Below, piece after piece: positions 22,070 to 43,574 of a stretch of 64,000 nucleotides of DNA. Under the pieces are notes generated by a model. The model was given only the letters and a program-made list of their open reading frames with translations, ran no database searches and was not told the origin of the DNA. Source of the DNA: Strigops habroptila (lineage: Eukaryota > Chordata > Aves > Psittaciformes > Psittacidae); assembly GCF_004027225.2 (NCBI RefSeq), contig NW_022651105.1, forward strand, positions 1-64,000, read 5' to 3'. A program made the position numbers and the translations under genes. Numbering within the stretch: position 1 is the first letter of the stretch; each line of letters starts with the position of its first letter.

Positions 22070-25000
22070 ATGAAGGCCGCGGTGGTGCCCGGGGCCGAAC
22101 CGGGCTCCGGTTCCGTGTTGTTGTCGGTGAGCAGCAGCCTCAACGCCCGCCGCGCCCCGAAGCGCTACAGCACCGGCCTCACGGTCGCCGAGCTCAAGGT
22201 ACCGGCGCTTGGCGCGGCCCATAAGACCGGGACCCCCCCCCTCTGGTCGGCACCGCTGACCGCGGCCTCGTTGCAGTGCAAGCTGGAGCTGGTGGTGGGC
22301 AGCCCGGCCTCCTGCATGGAGCTGGAGCTCTACAGCGCCGAGGACGAGCTCCTGGGGCGCCTGGACTGCGATGAGGCGCTGCTGGGCTCCTACCCGGTGT
22401 GTGACGGCTGCAGAGTGCATGTGGGTACCCCAAAACCCCCCTTCTCACCCCCAAAATGGCCTTGAAACCCCCGAAATCCTCCTTCTCACCCCGAAAATGG
22501 CCTTGAAGCTCCCGAAATTCTCCTTCTCACCCCAAAAATGGCCTTGAAAACCCCAAAATCCCTCTTCTCACCCTGAAAATGGGCTGGAAACCCCCAAAAT
22601 CCCCTTTATCACCCCAAAAATGATCTTGAAACCCCAAAAATGGCCTTAAAAAAACCCAAAATCCCCCTTCTCACCCTGAAAATGGCCTTGAAAACCCCCA
22701 AATCTCCCTTCTCACCCCAAAAACGACCTTGAAACCCCCAAAATCCCCCTTTCTCACCCCAAAAATGGCCTCGAAACCAAAAATCCCCTTTTCTCACCCC
22801 AAAAACGGTCTCAAAACCCCCAAATCCCCCTTCTCACCCCGAAAATGGCCTTGAAACCTCCAAATCCCCGTTCTTATGCCAAAAATGGCCTTGAAACCCC
22901 AAAACTGGCCTTGAAAAACCCCAAATCCCCCTTCTCACCTCAAAAATGGCGTCGAAACCCCCAAAATCCCGATTCTCACCCCAAAACTGGCATTGAAACA
23001 CCCAAAATCCGTCTTCTCACCCCAAAAATGGCCTTGAAAACCCCAAAATCCTCTTTTCTCACCCCAAAACTGGCCTTGAAACCCCCCAAATCCCCTTTCT
23101 CACCCCCAAAAAGGCCTTGAAACCCCCAAAATCCCCTTTTCTCACTCCAAAAAATGGCCTTGAAACCCCAAAACTGGCCTTGAAAACCCAAAAATCCACC
23201 TTCTCACCTCAAAAATGGCCTCAAAACCCCCAAAATCCCTATTCTCACCCCAAAACTGGTGTTGAAACCCCCAAAATCCCCTTTCTCAGCCCAAAAATGG
23301 CCTCGAAACACCCAAAATCCCACTTCTCACCCCAAAAATGGCCTTGAAACCCCAAAACTGGCCTTGAAAACCCCCAAATCCCCTTTTCCCACCCCAAAAA
23401 TGGCCTTGAAACCCCAAAACTGGCCTTGAGAACCCCAAAATCCCCTTTCTCAGCCCAAAAATGGCCTTGAAACCCCCCAAATCCCCCTTCTCACCCCAAA
23501 ACTGGCCTTGAAACCGCCAAATCCCCCTTCTCACCCCAAAACTGGCCTTGAAACCCCCAAAATCCCCTTTCTCAGCCCAAAACTGGGCTCGAAACCACCA
23601 AAATCCTCTTTTCTCACCCCAAAACTGGCCTCGAAACCCCTAAAATCCCCCTTTCTCACCCCAAAACTGGCCTCGACACCCCCCAAATCCCTTTTCTCAC
23701 CCCAAAACTGGCCTCGACACCCCCCAAATCCCCCTTTTTCACCCCAAAACGCGTCCCCCCCCCGCATCCCCGCAGGTGATCGACCGCAGCGGCGCCCGCA
23801 TTGGGGAGTACGAGGACGTGTCCCAGGTGGAGAAGTACGAGATGCCCGAGAGCGACTACGACAAGAGACCAGGTGACAGCGGGGGGGGGGGTCCCCAATG
23901 CGCTGCCCCCCCCCCGGGGGGGGGTCCCCAATGCGCTGCCCCCCCTTTACCGCTCCCTTTGTCTCCGTGTCCCCCCCCCCCCCCAGAGTCCCTCCGCAGC
24001 TTCCTGCGGCAGCGCCAATGGGGCCGCTACGACGCGGAGGCCGCGCAGCGCCGGGCGCAGGAGCAGCGGCAGCGGCGGGACCAGGAGGCGGCGCTGGCGG
24101 CCGCGCTGCCGCTCGGCTCCCGCTGCCTGGTCCGGGTGCCGGGACAGCCCTGCCGGAGGGGCACCATCATGTACGTGGGTATGTGGCCCCCCATGGTCCC
24201 CAGCTGGCCCCAAACCCCACCCAAAGTGGCCCAAGATGGCACCAAAAGCCCCCCAAAATGCCCCAGTCTCCCCCAAACCCCCCCCAAGATGCCCCAATCC
24301 CCCCCAAACTCACCCAAGATGACCCAATCCTCCCCCCCAACCCCCCCAAGATGGCCTTGATGCCCCCAAGCTGTCTCCAAACCCTCCCAAGATGCCCAAA
24401 TCCCCCCCAAGATGACCCCAAACCCCCCCAAGATGCCCCAATTCCCCCCAACCCCCCCCCAAGATGACCCCAATCCCCCCCAAGATGACCCCAATGCCCC
24501 CCAAAATGCCCCAGACCCCCCCAAGATGCCCCAATCCCTCCAAACTCCTCCAGGATGACCCCAACCTCCCCCCAAGATGACCCCAAACCCCCCCAAGATG
24601 CTCCAATCCCCCCCAAACTCCCCCAGGATGCCCCAATCCCCCCCAAGATGCCCCCAAACCCCCCCAAGATGCCCCCAGACCTCCCCAAGATGCCTGAAGA
24701 TGACCCCAAACCCCCCCAAGATGCCTGAAGATGACCCCAAACCCCCCCAAGATGGCCCTGATCCCCCCAAGCTGTCCCCAAACCCCCCCAAGACTGTCCC
24801 CAACCCCCCCATCCACTGCCCCCCCCCATCCCCACAGGCCAAACCGACTTCAAGCCGGGCTACTGGGTGGGTGTGCGCTATGACGAGCCCCTGGGCAAGC
24901 ACGACGGCAGGTACGGCCCCCCCCAGCATCCCCCAGCGCCCCTTCTATTGGGGTGTCTTTAGGGGGCCCCCCCTCAAGCCCCGTTTCCCCCCCCCAATGT

Positions 25001-25123
25001 CACAGCATGGGCAGCCGGCGGTACTTCGAGTGTCAGCCCAAGTACGGCGCCTTCGTCAAGCCCCAGAGCGTCACCCCCGGGGACTTCCCGGAGGAGGATT
25101 ATGGCCTCGAGGATGAGCTGTGA
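22070..25123 (+). CDS. TBCB: Tubulin-folding cofactor B
   Basis: Six exons: 22070-22198, 22277-22420, 23776-23872, 23987-24178, 24838-24910 and 25006-25123. They total 753 nt, giving 250 residues (human 244). The N-terminal part is a ubiquitin-like domain with the conserved [14 protein letters not shown] stretch. The middle is a helical linker, and the C-terminus is a CAP-Gly domain (about 175-240) reading [20 protein letters not shown] across the exon 4/5 joint. It ends [10 protein letters not shown], close to the acidic EEDYGL tail that lets the protein engage TBCE and tubulin. TBCB handles alpha-tubulin from the CCT chaperonin in the cytoplasm. All introns have canonical GT-AG ends. Confidence 0.97.
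22430..23755 (+). repeat. Approximately 38-bp minisatellite filling TBCB intron 2
   Basis: CTTGAAACCCCCAAAATCCC plus CCTTCTCACCCCAAAAATGG units are repeated about 33 times from close to the exon 2 donor up to the exon 3 acceptor. It is purine-poor on the plus strand. Confidence 0.95.
24185..24830 (+). repeat. CCCCCAAGATGACCCCAAAC minisatellite in TBCB intron 4
   Basis: Units of 18-22 bp (CCCCCAAGATGCCCCAATCC and variants) span the whole intron. Frames of up to 300 residues on the minus strand are repeat artefacts. Confidence 0.9.
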
Positions 25124-25647
25124 GGGGGACCCGGGGGGAGCCCCTGAACCGCCCCCCCGGCACCCCCAAAACCACGTTTCCCGCCACCCCCCCCCGCTTT
25201 TGGCGGGGTTTTCCCCCGCTGGCCACGCCCCCTCTCCCTGGGAAGGGGCGTGGCCTGCTTTGGCGCGCCTCTGCGGGCGGGGGTGTGGCTTCCTGCTGGG
25301 CACGCCCCTCTCTGGCTGCCGAGGGGCGTGGCGTACGCTGCGACAGCCAATCAGCGGGCGCGCTGAGGAAGAGGAGGCGGGGCCAAGGAGAGGCGCGGGA
25401 AGGGTGAGTGGCGGCGGGGCGGTGCCGGGCCCGGTAACGGTCGGCGTTGGCTCTTCCCACAGCCCCCCCCTCCCTCCCCCCGGCAGGTACCGGGCCCATA
25501 AAGTGGCGTTTTAAGGTGAAAACCCGTCTCTTGGCCATTTTTGCGTAGCCAATAGGGACGCTTCTTCCGCTTCCGGAATGGGCGGGGCACCGCGTGTCGG
25601 CCAATCACAGCTCACAGCAGGTGGGGCTGCGGCGACTGACCAATAAG
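25124..25647 (+). promoter_or_regulatory. TBCB 3' flank and CpG-rich promoter region of the TMEM160-like gene
   Basis: After the TBCB stop there is no AATAAA before the next gene. A CATAAA variant at about 25497 is the nearest candidate. From about 25210 the sequence is CpG-rich with several GGCGTGGC (GC-box-like) and CCAAT elements (CCAATCAGCG, CCAATAGGGA, CCAATCACAG, CCAATAAGCG). It looks like a housekeeping promoter. A first coding exon for the TMEM160-like gene should lie here but I could not define one. Confidence 0.45.
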
Positions 25648-26583
25648 CGCGTTGAACGGCAGCAGCGGTGGCCAATGGGCGCTCGGCGTCATCTCCTACG
25701 GCCAGAGCGACACCGGCCGCGGTGCTGCCTATGGTGGGGATGAGGATGGGACCCCCTATAGCCCCATCACCCCCCATATCCCCTATATCCCCATCATCTC
25801 CATCACCCCCCATAGCCCCATCACCCCACATCACTCTCCATATCTGCTATATCCCCGTCATCTCTGTCACCCCACATTGCCCCACATAGCGCCATCATCC
25901 CCTATATCCCCATCATCTCCATAGCCCCATCACCCCACATCACTCCCCATATCCCCATCATCTCCATCACCCCCCATAGCTCCATCATCCCCTATATCCC
26001 CATCATCTCCATCACCCCACATCGCCCCCCATAGCCTCATCATCCCCTATATCCCCATCATCTCCATCACCCCACATCGCCCCCCATAGCCCCATCACCC
26101 CACATCACTCCCCATATCCCCATTGCCCCCCATAGCCCCATCATCCCCTATATCCCCATCATCTCCATCACCCCACATCACACCACATAGCCCCATCACC
26201 CCCCATATCCCCATCACCCTCTCAGTATCCCAGTCCCCTCCATCACTCCCCCATCACCCCCATAGTGCCACCAACCCCCCAAACCCCATTAAACACCCCC
26301 CCCCCAAATCCCATTTAGGGCCCATTTGGCCCCATTCCTCCTCCCCAGCCTCATTCCCAACGTCCTTTTGGGTCCATTCCTGTGTCTTTCAGGGTTCTTC
26401 ATCCTGGGCGGCCTCTGTGTGTCCTATGGGGCCCCCTACATCAGCCGCTTGGAGGTGGAGCTCGTGCCGACGAGCTCCCTGACAAGTGATGGGGGGGGAA
26501 GAGCAACGTTGGGGGGGTTAAAACTGACTTGGGGGGGGTTAAACCTGCCCCACAGGGGGTTAAATGTGTCCCAGGAGGGTTAA
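25648..26583 (+). CDS. TMEM160: TMEM160-like transmembrane protein, incomplete
   Basis: Two exons support this call. The first (about 25648-25733) reads NGSSGGQWALGVISYGQSDT then GRGAAYG. The second (from 26393) reads FFILGGLCVSYGAP then YISRLEVELVP. Joined, they match the human TMEM160 core, which I recall as GVISFMQSDMGREAAYGFFL then LGGLCVVWG, and its end LELDVELVP. The phase across the intron (TAT G|GG TTC) is correct. The N-terminal exon is not identified because a stop lies just upstream in frame. About 43 residues with the later hydrophobic segments of the human protein are absent between the two matched parts. The open frame runs to 26583, but the true end is uncertain. In human, TMEM160 lies on the far side of NPAS1 from ARHGAP35 and converges on both; here it converges directly on ARHGAP35. 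Confidence 0.6.
25750..26290 (+). repeat. CCCCATCATCTCCATCACCC minisatellite in the TMEM160-like intron
   Basis: Units such as CCCTATATCCCCATCATCTC and CACCCCACATCGCCCCCCAT are repeated through most of the intron in a higher-order order of about 60-70 bp. Confidence 0.9.
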
Positions 26584-26811
26584 ACCTTCCCTAATGGGTC
26601 TTAAACCCCCCCCATCGGCATAAAACCCCCCCCAAAGGGGGCTTAAACCCCACTTACCTTCCCCCCCCAACACTGTTTTACCCCAACCCCCCCCAATTTT
26701 GGCTCCTTTGTATTTATTCCCCCCCCCCCCGGGGGGGGTATGTGGGGCAAAATTGGGGCTAAAAAGAGGGATTTTGGTCCCAGTTGGAATGGGGGGAATG
26801 GGCTGAGGAGC

Positions 26812-26817
26812 AATAAA
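26812..26817 (+). terminator. Probable TMEM160 poly(A) signal
   Basis: AATAAA lies about 230 bp after the end of the open frame and is the only canonical plus-strand signal before the convergent ARHGAP35 gene. Confidence 0.6.
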
Positions 26818-26829
26818 GGAGGTGGGAGA

Positions 26830-28932
26830 GCCCCAGTTTGAGCCAGTTCCTTCACAGGGGGCCCCAATTCCTGCGGGAGAAGGGAAACGGGGCTGGAGCA
26901 GTCGGGATTCCCATTGACGCCCGTGATTCCCGCTTCCCAAAGCCCCTTCCCAACCAGCTCCCAGTTTCCCATGAGCCGATCCCAGTTTGCCCCCAGCTTC
27001 TGCCTCCCAATTCCAGCCCCATGATTCCCATTGACACCCCCTATTCCCACAGCCCCATTCCCAACCCACTCCCAGTTGGGCTCCATCTCCCCCCCCCCCC
27101 AATGAACTCCAACCACTCCCAATGGCTTCATTTGGGGGCTTTTTCTTCTCTTCCTCCTTATTCCCTTGGGAATGTCCATTGGGAATGGGCCCCTTTGGAC
27201 CCCCCGGGCACGGACCCCCCCTTTGGGCCATGCACCACATGCCTCAGCTCTGGAAAACCCCCCCAAATGCTTCCAAACCTCCTGAAAAGAAGCAGGAAAA
27301 AGGCAACTTCTATCACCAAGAACTACAGGGGGGACGTGTTAGGCCCTAAGATATCGCGACAGAGCCGGGAGCGTCGCGACAGCTCCCGCCCAGGCCCTCA
27401 GCGGCTCCTTCGCCAGCACAAAACGCCCCCAAAAGGCCCCAAAAAGCCCCCAAATTGGGCTGATTTGGGGGTGAAATCACTTAAAAATGGCATTTTGGGG
27501 GAGTGGATTTAAAGGGGGGTTGAGGGGAAAAGGGGAAAAATGGGGATTTTGAGGGATTTGAGGGGGGAAGATCCCCCAAAGCCGGAGTTTGAGCCCAAAT
27601 AATCAGGAGGAAGCAGCAGGAAAGGGCAAAATGGTTCAAAAGGGCCTTTTGGCCCCATTTTGGCCTCCAATTTGACCTGATTTTGCCCTTTTCCCCCCAA
27701 AAAACCACCCCAAAAAGCTCCTTTTTCGCAGCAAAAATCCCTCTTTGGGGTGAAAATTGCCTTTTTTGGCCCATTTTGGAAGGATTTGGCCTCTTTTGGG
27801 GCCAAATTCCACCCAAATCCAAGCGCCGGAGATGGAGGAGGTGGGATGGGGGGAGCCCTTTGCGCGGGGGGGGGGGGTTTGGGGTGATTTAGGGGGGTTT
27901 TGGGGTGATTTTGGGTGGTTTGGGGGTGATTTTGGGGTGTTTTGGGGGTGTTTTCAGCCCTGGGGTGGGTTTTGGGGTGTCTTAAAGTGCGAAGAGACCC
28001 AGGAGGGGTGGCGGGAGCCTTCCCCGTGCTCTCCCAGTGGTACCATGAAAATCCAGTTGCTGGGATGCTGGGAAGGATCCAGGAATCCAAGGTTCCCCCC
28101 CCCCTTAATCCCTATGGGATCCACAGGACACCCCCCCCCCCCCCCATCTCATGTGTCCTCTCCACATCCGAATCCCGCCTTTCCTGCCCCGTTGGGTCCA
28201 AATCCCAACCGGGCACCGGTTTTTCCCAAGGGAATCCCCCCCCAAATCCAGCCCCAACCGGGGTGGGGGCAGCAGGAGCAACCCCCCGCCTCTGTAAGTG
28301 CTTCATGCCAGAATCCCTGGAGCAGGGAATGGGGGTCCTGGGAAGTCCTGGGATCCAGTGGATGATTCCTGGGATGCATCAGCTGAGCCTTGGATTGTTC
28401 CGGATGAGTCTTGGGATGCGTTGGGCCGTGTCGGATGAGCCTTGGGCTGCACGGAACACGCTGGACGAGCCTCAGATCCCGCTGGATGAGCCTCAGATCC
28501 CGATGGATGAGCCTCAGATCCCGCTGGATGAGCCTCAGATCCCGATGGATGAGCCTCGGATCCCAATGGATGAGCCCTGGGCCACTTGGGATGAGCTTCC
28601 GACAGCGCCGGCCGTGTCCCATGGGATACGAAGGGGTTTGGTGGCACCGGGGCCAAGGGCAGCCAAAGTGTCTGATGCCCCTTGGCTCAATCCCACTGGA
28701 TCCACTCCTTGCCCAGATGGAAAAGTAGGGAATAACCCCCTCCTGGCTCCCAAATCCGGCCGCTCCAATGGGCTCAAGTCTATGGAGAAGCAGGAAAGGA
28801 CGAGCCCAAACCCGGTGCTTGTGTCCCCGCCTGCCCCGGGTGCTCCAGCCCAAACTTCCCATGGGATCGGTCGTTATTCCGGTTGGATGACGGTGGTTGG
28901 GGGGGTGCGTTTCCGTATCCCGAGCTCCGAGC
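26830..28932 (-). other. Probable ARHGAP35 3' UTR and spacer
   Basis: This 2.1 kb separates the convergent TMEM160-like gene and ARHGAP35. I see no exon of another gene, and in particular no trace of NPAS1, which sits here in human. The only minus-strand AATAAA is at 26713-26718, inside the TMEM160 transcript region, so a long overlapping ARHGAP35 3' UTR is possible. Low-complexity G- and T-rich sequence lies at 27420-28000. Confidence 0.4.
28440..28580 (-). repeat. 21-bp repeat in the ARHGAP35 3' UTR region
   Basis: GATGAGCCTCAGATCCCGCT-type 21-bp units are repeated six to seven times, with degenerate copies on both sides from 28385 to 28600. Confidence 0.85.
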
Positions 28933-38133
<9,201 letters not shown>

Positions 38134-39635
38134 CTAGAAGAAAGAGGAAGCACCATCACTTGGAGGCGCCCGAACCACCCCGGTTCTGCCCTTCCACCTC
38201 CAGCCAACCCCCAGCCCCGAGGAGATCCCGGCTGCTCCGACCACGGCGTCCGACCGCGACGTCCCACCACAAGCTGCTCATGTTGGGGAGGTGGAAGAAG
38301 GGCCTGGTCTGCACCTCCTGCCCCTGGGAGCAGCACAACGGGTCAGCAGCAGAGGGGAGAGCCAAAGGGATCCATAGGGAAGTGGGGTGGCTTCGCCGGC
38401 ATTCCCAACTGGAAGGAAAGGGGGTCAAAGGAACCGTCCCAACTTCCCTTTGCCTGCTAAGGAAGTCTGAGCGTGGTGGGACATTGGAATGGGTTCAGTG
38501 GAGAGGGCTTAGATGAAGCAGGTCAGAGCCTGGAAGCGGGAAGCCGCAGGATGGCCACATTCCCACCCGGATGAACACCTTCCCACCATGTCCCACCAGC
38601 AGGAAGTCCCCCAAATGGGTCATTTTTGGTCCAAAGCACTCAAATGCCACGGCACAACAAAGCATCTCCCCAGCCATTCCCAATGGATCTCAGACCCCAT
38701 TCCCAACGGATCTCAGACCCCATTCCCAATGTTCTGCACAAGCTAAAAGCCCCCTGAGATGTGGAGCTGCTGATTCCCAAGCCCAAAACCATGAGAGCAG
38801 AAGGCAACAACATTCCAAGTGTCCAACAAGAGGATCCTGCACCCCTTCCCACGTTAATCCTTGGAGCAAAGGAGGGAATTCCGATGGAATTCCCAATAAA
38901 TCTGGTGAAATTCAGGGGGTTTGGCCACTTTTCCCCTTCTGTTGGTGCACACGGATGCCAAAAGGATTGCACCACAGAATTCCAGGAGCAAAAGGGAATT
39001 CCAGGGAAAGCAGCTCCAGCAAAACCCAACTGACCGGGATACCAAACCAACAGGGATCATGGTCCAAACGCCGTCTTGGTGCAGCCTATGGAATTCCTGA
39101 GGATCATCCCTATGGATCAGCTTCATTCCTTTCAAATGAGCCTTAAAGAGCCGGGAAGTTTTCCAGCCTTTTCCCACTCTGGATTTCCGCACGTGCTGGC
39201 ACCGGGATAAGGGGATCCCGCTCCAGCTTCATTCCCACTTGGCTCAGGCGAAGGAATCAAAGTCCAATGGGATATGGGAAGGGAAGAGCCGTGTCCAATC
39301 GGCTTCACTTTCGGTTTCTCCCTAAATCCCTGAGTCAGGAGTTACTCATTTACGCCACGAAAACCAGGAAGGGACCCGCAATTCCCAGCTCGGAGGGAGG
39401 GAATTTCGCTTCCAAAGAGGAGCCAAAGCCCAAAAGGGCTTTTCCACCAGGAAACTGGGAACGGGCAGAGCCACCAGTGATGCTGGATCCCAAAACTGGT
39501 GCTGGTGATCCCACAATCCCAGTTTGGGGCTGGTTATCCCGGGATCCCACAATCCTGAGCTCAATGGGCTCCTCTTCCTCTTCAACCCACTGCCAGGGGC
39601 TAAAGCACCCGCAGAAGCGGCATTCCCACTTGGAA
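38134..39635. other. Presumed ARHGAP35 5' intron, no gene seen
   Basis: Unique-looking sequence of moderate GC content without an array or a recognisable exon. Repeated GGAATTCC-like words and short TGGGAAT runs are common but not periodic. Confidence 0.5.
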
Positions 39636-39639
39636 TTCC

Positions 39640-39868
39640 ATCATAGAGAGGGTTTGGAGCAGCTCTACTATGGAGAAGGTCCAGGGAGACCCTGGAGCAG
39701 CTTCCAGAGCCTAAAGGAGCTACAAGAGGGGCTTTGGACATGGGATGGAGGGATGGGATGAGGAGAAGCAGCTCCCAACTGGAAGAGGGAAGAGCTGGAT
39801 GGGATCTTGGGAAGTTCTTCCCTGTGCTTTGGGTTGGAAGGACCTTCAACCACCAGGCAGCACAACCC
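39640..39868 (+). mobile_element. CR1 LINE fragment, plus orientation
   Basis: TTGGAGCAGCTCTACTATGG, GAGACCCTGGAGCAGCTTCC and CCAACTGGAAGAGGGAAGAG follow the CR1 3' consensus in forward direction. It meets the oppositely oriented CR1 copy near 39870. Confidence 0.75.
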
Positions 39869-39869
39869 A

Positions 39870-40317
39870 CACCATGGAATCATGGAACGCTTTGGGTTGG
39901 GAAGGAGCTGGAGATCATCCACTTCCAATGGGGACACCTTCCATAGGGTTGCTCCAACCTGGCCTTGATGGTGATGGAGCAGCCAAACCTTCTCCATCCA
40001 ACCCATCCCAGTGTCCCACCACCCTCATGGGCCAACAGCTCTTCCCTATGGCCAAGCCACCCCTCCCCTGGCTCAGTTGGAAGCTCTTGCCCCTTGTCCT
40101 GTCCCTGCAGAGCCTGGCCAAAGCCTCTCTCCAGGTTTCCAGCATGGAAAGGCTGCAGGAAGGTCTCCAGCTCTTCTCCAGGCTGGACAAGCCCAGATCC
40201 CTCAAGCCTGGTCCATAGCAGAGGGGCTCCAGCCCTTGGAGCAGCTCCGTGGCCTCCTCTGGACCTGCTCCAGCAGGGTCCTGTTGGCCAACGTCTCCTC
40301 TTCCAGCCATGGACCAT
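39870..40317 (-). mobile_element. CR1 LINE 3' fragment, inverted twin of 12401-12850
   Basis: CR1 3' sequence on the minus strand. Over about 450 bp it is nearly identical to the copy in WDR62 intron 16, differing at only scattered bases, for example one extra T in GGACCAGGCTTGAG. Confidence 0.85.
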
Positions 40318-40585
40318 GGGCAATGTCTATGGGCAGGTCTCCATTGAGATATTGACCATGGGCAACGTCTATGGGCAGGTCTCCACTGAGATATTGACCA
40401 TGCGCAATGTCTATGGGCAGGTCTCCATTGAGACGTTGTCCATGAGCAATGTCTATGGGCAGGTCTCCATTGAGATGTTGACCATGGGCAATGTCTATGG
40501 GCAGGTCTCCATTGAGACGTTGACCATGGGCAATGTCTATGGGCAGGTCTCCATTGAGATGTTGACCATGGGCAATGTCTACCTA
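40318..40585 (-). repeat. 42-bp minisatellite, six units, next to the CR1 twin
   Basis: Six tandem 42-bp units (GGGCAATGTCTATGGGCAGG plus TCTCCATTGAGATATTGACCAT) are the reverse complement of the array at 12147-12400 and abut the CR1 fragment at the same point. Confidence 0.95.
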
Positions 40586-40589
40586 CAGG

Positions 40590-42000
40590 TATCTCCATTA
40601 TGGACCAACCAAAGCCCTTCCCAGTGTGTTACCACCACCAAGCAGCATCCACCATCCAACCCGAGCAGATCAAAACCCAGCCAAGACCATCTCCACAGCA
40701 GGGATGGACCCATCCAACCCCACGGAGAAGGCACCAGAGAGTTCAAGGAACCTTCAAGCTCCTTTAGAGGAGGAAGAACCCGGGAGCAACGTCCCCGTGA
40801 GTCACCGCGGATGAGGCCAAAGTCCTTGAGATCCCTCAGGAACAGAGCAAGGAGCAGCCTGAGGCCCCAGCGGGTCAACCCGGAGCTGCTGCCCATCAAC
40901 CAAGGCTTGAAGATGCCTTTAGCACGGCCCCGACCACCCCCTTTCATGACAACCCCCCCAAAATCCCTTTTCCCACCCAATTCCCACTAGCGATCCCAAG
41001 GAATAGGACTTCTTTGAGGAACAACAAGAGGAATTCCCAGCTCCAACCCCTATTCCAAGCCAATTCACCCCAATGTGAGGGGTCCCCATTGCCCTTGTGT
41101 TGCCCCGGAGCTCACTGGTGGGGTGGGAAGATGGGGCCATAGGGATGGATCTTGGATCTTCCCAAAGGGTTTTACAATCCCATTGGATATTCCCCATCCA
41201 GCAGCACCACCAAATCCCACCGTGGTTTGGGATAAGGGGGGAATGATCCCGGTCAAGCCCTATGGAACAACATGGATCTCCTGGAGATGTTCAGGAGAGG
41301 ATGAGCTTCCCAAAAGGACATTCCCAAAGCTACCATTTCCCAATCCCTTGGGATGGGGAATGCCATGAGGATGGAGGGAAAACCCATCTGGAGACACCGG
41401 GAAGGACTTGAGGGTAGTTGGGGAAGGAGGGGAAAATCCAAAGGGATTAAAGAAGTAGGAAGGAAAAGCTGCAGCGTGGACATTTGGGATGTGCTGCTCC
41501 CTAAATCCCATTCCCTGAGTTGGGATAAGTCAATATGTGACCATCCAAGCAAGGAAAATTCCCAACATGGGCCACTTGCTGCCACTTGGAATCACAGCAA
41601 CCGGTTGGGGAGGTGGGAAAGGGGGAAATTCCAGCATTTGGGAATGGAGCTGGGAATGGATGGGCTAAAAAGCAGGAAAAAAGGATTTGACTCTAGATTC
41701 CCAACCCCAGGATGGAGCGTGTGGCCCTTATTGAGCTTCCCCACCTTGGGAATGGGGATGGAATGCAGCGGGAATGCCGGAGCCTTTGGCACCACCTTGA
41801 GGGGGGATTTTATAGTCAAATCCACGAGTTTATCCAATCCCCCCCCCCCAAAAAGCGGGATGGGAGCAGGGATCATGGAATGGCAGCTATTCAAGTGACA
41901 TCACCAGCGCGTCCGGCCTTTAGCTCCCTGGATTCAAGCACCAATTCCCGGTGGCTCGGAGGGATTCAGCAGCTCCTGATGGGATCAGAACCAGACCAGA
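40590..42000. other. Presumed ARHGAP35 5' intron, no gene seen
   Basis: No array, CR1 end or exon with conserved protein sequence is recognisable. Short open frames have no family resemblance. Confidence 0.4.
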
Positions 42001-42014
42001 GCCCAATTAACACC

Positions 42015-42480
42015 AGTAGCAAGGCATTAACCCCCCCATTCCCATTAAACCCCAACATTCCCATTAACACCCCTCCATTCCCATTAAACCTCAACATTCC
42101 CATTAAACCCCAACATTCCCATTAACACCCCCCCATTCCCATTAAACCCCAACATTCCCATTAACACCCTCCCATTCCAATTAAACCCCAACATTCCCAT
42201 TAACACCCCCCATTCCCATTAAACCCACCCCATTCCCATTAACACCCCCCCATTCCCATTAAACCTCAACATTCCCATTAAACCCCAACATTCCCATTAG
42301 CACCCCCCCATTCCCATTAAACCCCAACATTCCCATTAAACCCCAACATTCCCATTAAACCTCAACATTCCCATTAAACCCCAACATTCCCATTAACACC
42401 CCCCATTCCCATTAAACCCCAACATTCCCATTAAACCCACCCCATTCCCATTAAACCCCCCCATTCCCATTAAACCCTTA
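42015..42480 (+). repeat. CATTCCCATTAAACCCCAAC minisatellite
   Basis: About 22 units of 18-21 bp alternate between CATTCCCATTAAACCCCAA and CATTCCCATTAACACCCCC. Located between ARHGAP35 and AP2S1. Confidence 0.95.
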
Positions 42481-42879
42481 TGTGAAGCTTCCCATCCCAA
42501 CCAACACCATTCCCGTTATCCCAGTACTTTATCCCTGGATCAAAAGTGGGGTTTAATAGTGGGGGGGGGGGCTCTGGTTGAACCCCATCTTTGGGGGGGG
42601 CGGTTTTGGGGTGCTGCCATATGGGATGGAAAGGGAATGATTGGGAATGGGATGGGACAAGAGGGAAAGGGATGGAATTGGGGGGGGGGGCGCGTCTCCC
42701 TTACCCCCCCCCACGTGGTACAACCCCCCCCATAAGGGGGGTCCTTAAAGCCCCTTCCCAATGCTGGGGCGACTCCATTTGCCCCCCAAAGAGGGGGGGG
42801 GGGATCCTCCCTCCACCCCATTGCTGGGGGGGGGGGCATTGAGCCTTTAAGGAGGGGGTGTCACCCATCCTGCCCCATA

Positions 42880-43410
42880 ACTTGGGGGGCCTTGAGGCCT
42901 CCCTTAGCCCCAACGCGCCCCCCCCCCCTTCATGGGGGGGCTCCCCCCTCCTTATTGCTCGCAGGCGGCCCCCCCCCGCCGTGCTCTCCCGGTGTCCCCT
43001 CCCGGCTCCCCCCGCGGGGGGCTGTGGGCCGGCCCGGCGGGACGGCGGCTGGCGGGGGTGGGGCGGTCCCATTGTTCCCAGCCGGGGGGGGGTCGCGGTG
43101 TATGTTGTGTGCGGGGGGGGGGTGCGGGATGGACGCGCGGGGCCGCTCTTACCGTGGCGGGTCGGGCCGGGGGCTGCGGGCGGCGGCAGCGCCATGTCCC
43201 CCCTCGGGGCGGCGGCGGGGGGCGGCGGCGGGGCGGGCTCGGCCTTGTAATGGCGGCGGCGGCGGCGCCTTCCTCCCCCCTCCCTCCTCCTCCTCCTCCT
43301 CCTCCTGCTTTCCCCCCTCCCTTCCCCTCCGCCTCCTCCCGTGCGCAAGGGGGCGCTCGCCGCGCACTGCGCATGCGCACCGCGACCCGGCTCGGGATGA
43401 TGGGGTGAGG
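42880..43410 (-). promoter_or_regulatory. CpG-island promoter, probably ARHGAP35
   Basis: A dense CpG island contains an NRF1 palindrome GCGCATGCGC at 43369-43378, a GCCGCCGCCATTACAAG stretch on the minus strand near 43250, and a (GGA)n purine run. It faces ARHGAP35, whose upstream non-coding exon is expected here. AP2S1 lies head-to-head as in human. Confidence 0.6.
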
Positions 43411-43574
43411 CCTCAAACCCCGTTAACCTTCCGGTTGCCACCGGGATTACCCCACCCCTCCCGCGGCTTAACGGCGGCGACCCCCCGCTCCTGTGCGAAC
43501 GGAGCCCGGTTGTGAGGCCTGCACGGCGGCCTCGGTTACCGCTAGGTGAGGGGGAAGTGAGAGCAGAAGGGGGG

